From: Ruminococcus sp. | Lineage (GTDB): Bacteria; Bacillota; Clostridia; Lachnospirales; Lachnospiraceae | Assembly (NCBI GenBank): GCA_020024635.1 | Contig: JAHHTL010000049.1 | Span: forward strand, 1 to 13,555 | Direction: 5' to 3' | DNA length: 13,555 nt | Part shown: positions 13,479-13,555 of the stretch, piece after piece | Layout of the letters: each line of letters starts with the position of its first letter | Numbering within the stretch: the first letter of the stretch is position 1 | Made by a program: the position numbers and the translations under genes | The notes under the pieces: generated by a model | What the model was told of the DNA's origin: nothing | Seen by the model: the letters and a program-made list of their open reading frames with translations, nothing else | Databases searched by the model: none

Positions 13479-13555
13479 GGGGCTGTAAAAAAAGTCTCTA
13501 AGAGTATGTGAAAGTTTTTCTGTAAATAAGACATTAAAAGGTTCTTCTATGATAA
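13479..13555. mobile_element. Possible left end of an insertion sequence (partial)
   Basis: The sequence after the DUF6773-like stop begins GGGGCTGTAAAAAAAGTC (13479-13496). Several IS families in Firmicutes, including IS1182 relatives, have terminal inverted repeats beginning with a G-run, CTGT and an A-rich tract. The matching right end and any transposase lie outside the window, so this is resemblance only. It could instead be an ordinary AT-rich intergenic stretch. Confidence 0.25.

Overview
The window looks like chromosomal DNA of a low-GC, Gram-positive Clostridia, most likely a gut Lachnospiraceae member. Pointers are the AT-rich composition with AGGAGG-type ribosome binding sites, a PKTGD-type sortase signal, class B aspartate transcarbamoylase with a zinc-binding PyrI, the gmk-rpoZ-rimO-pgsA-cinA order, and a GGGtGRT protein paired with a NifU-like scaffold. 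The genus is inference.

Layout. At the extreme left there may be the last codons of a plus-strand gene (2-52), facing a bidirectional terminator (59-95). A 729-residue, sortase-anchored surface protein (141-2330, minus) follows. A small XRE-type regulator (2476-2805, plus) is transcribed divergently from it. A second bidirectional terminator (2876-2917) separates this pair from a long minus-strand block. Read in the direction of transcription, that block is yicC, gmk, rpoZ, [terminator-like hairpin], rimO, pgsA, cinA, then a 148-base gap with a promoter-like region, then a NifU-like Fe-S scaffold and the GGGtGRT protein.

At about 9.05-9.23 kb there is a divergent promoter region. To the right, on the plus strand, are rqcH (9233-10966), then pyrB and pyrI (11100-12509) with their own promoter and a hairpin directly in front of the pyrB ribosome binding site. 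A 311-base noncoding stretch (12510-12820) holds direct repeats and a strong terminator. The window closes with a two-gene module, a 69-residue XRE repressor overlapping a four-helix DUF6773-like membrane protein, driven by a near-consensus promoter that carries a perfect 14-base palindrome over its -10 box. The last ~75 bases begin with a sequence resembling the end of an insertion sequence.

How the parts work together. The central operon is housekeeping: RNA turnover (yicC), GMP phosphorylation (gmk), RNA polymerase omega (rpoZ), ribosomal protein S12 modification (rimO), phosphatidylglycerol synthesis (pgsA) and nicotinamide-nucleotide or damage-related salvage (cinA C-terminal type). rqcH serves ribosome-associated quality control. 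pyrBI performs and regulates the committed step of pyrimidine synthesis. The least explained parts are the GGGtGRT/NifU-like pair, the XRE/DUF6773 module, the surface protein with an internally duplicated domain, and several regulatory structures in the intergenic gaps. I found no CRISPR array, tRNA, rRNA or obvious new defence system.
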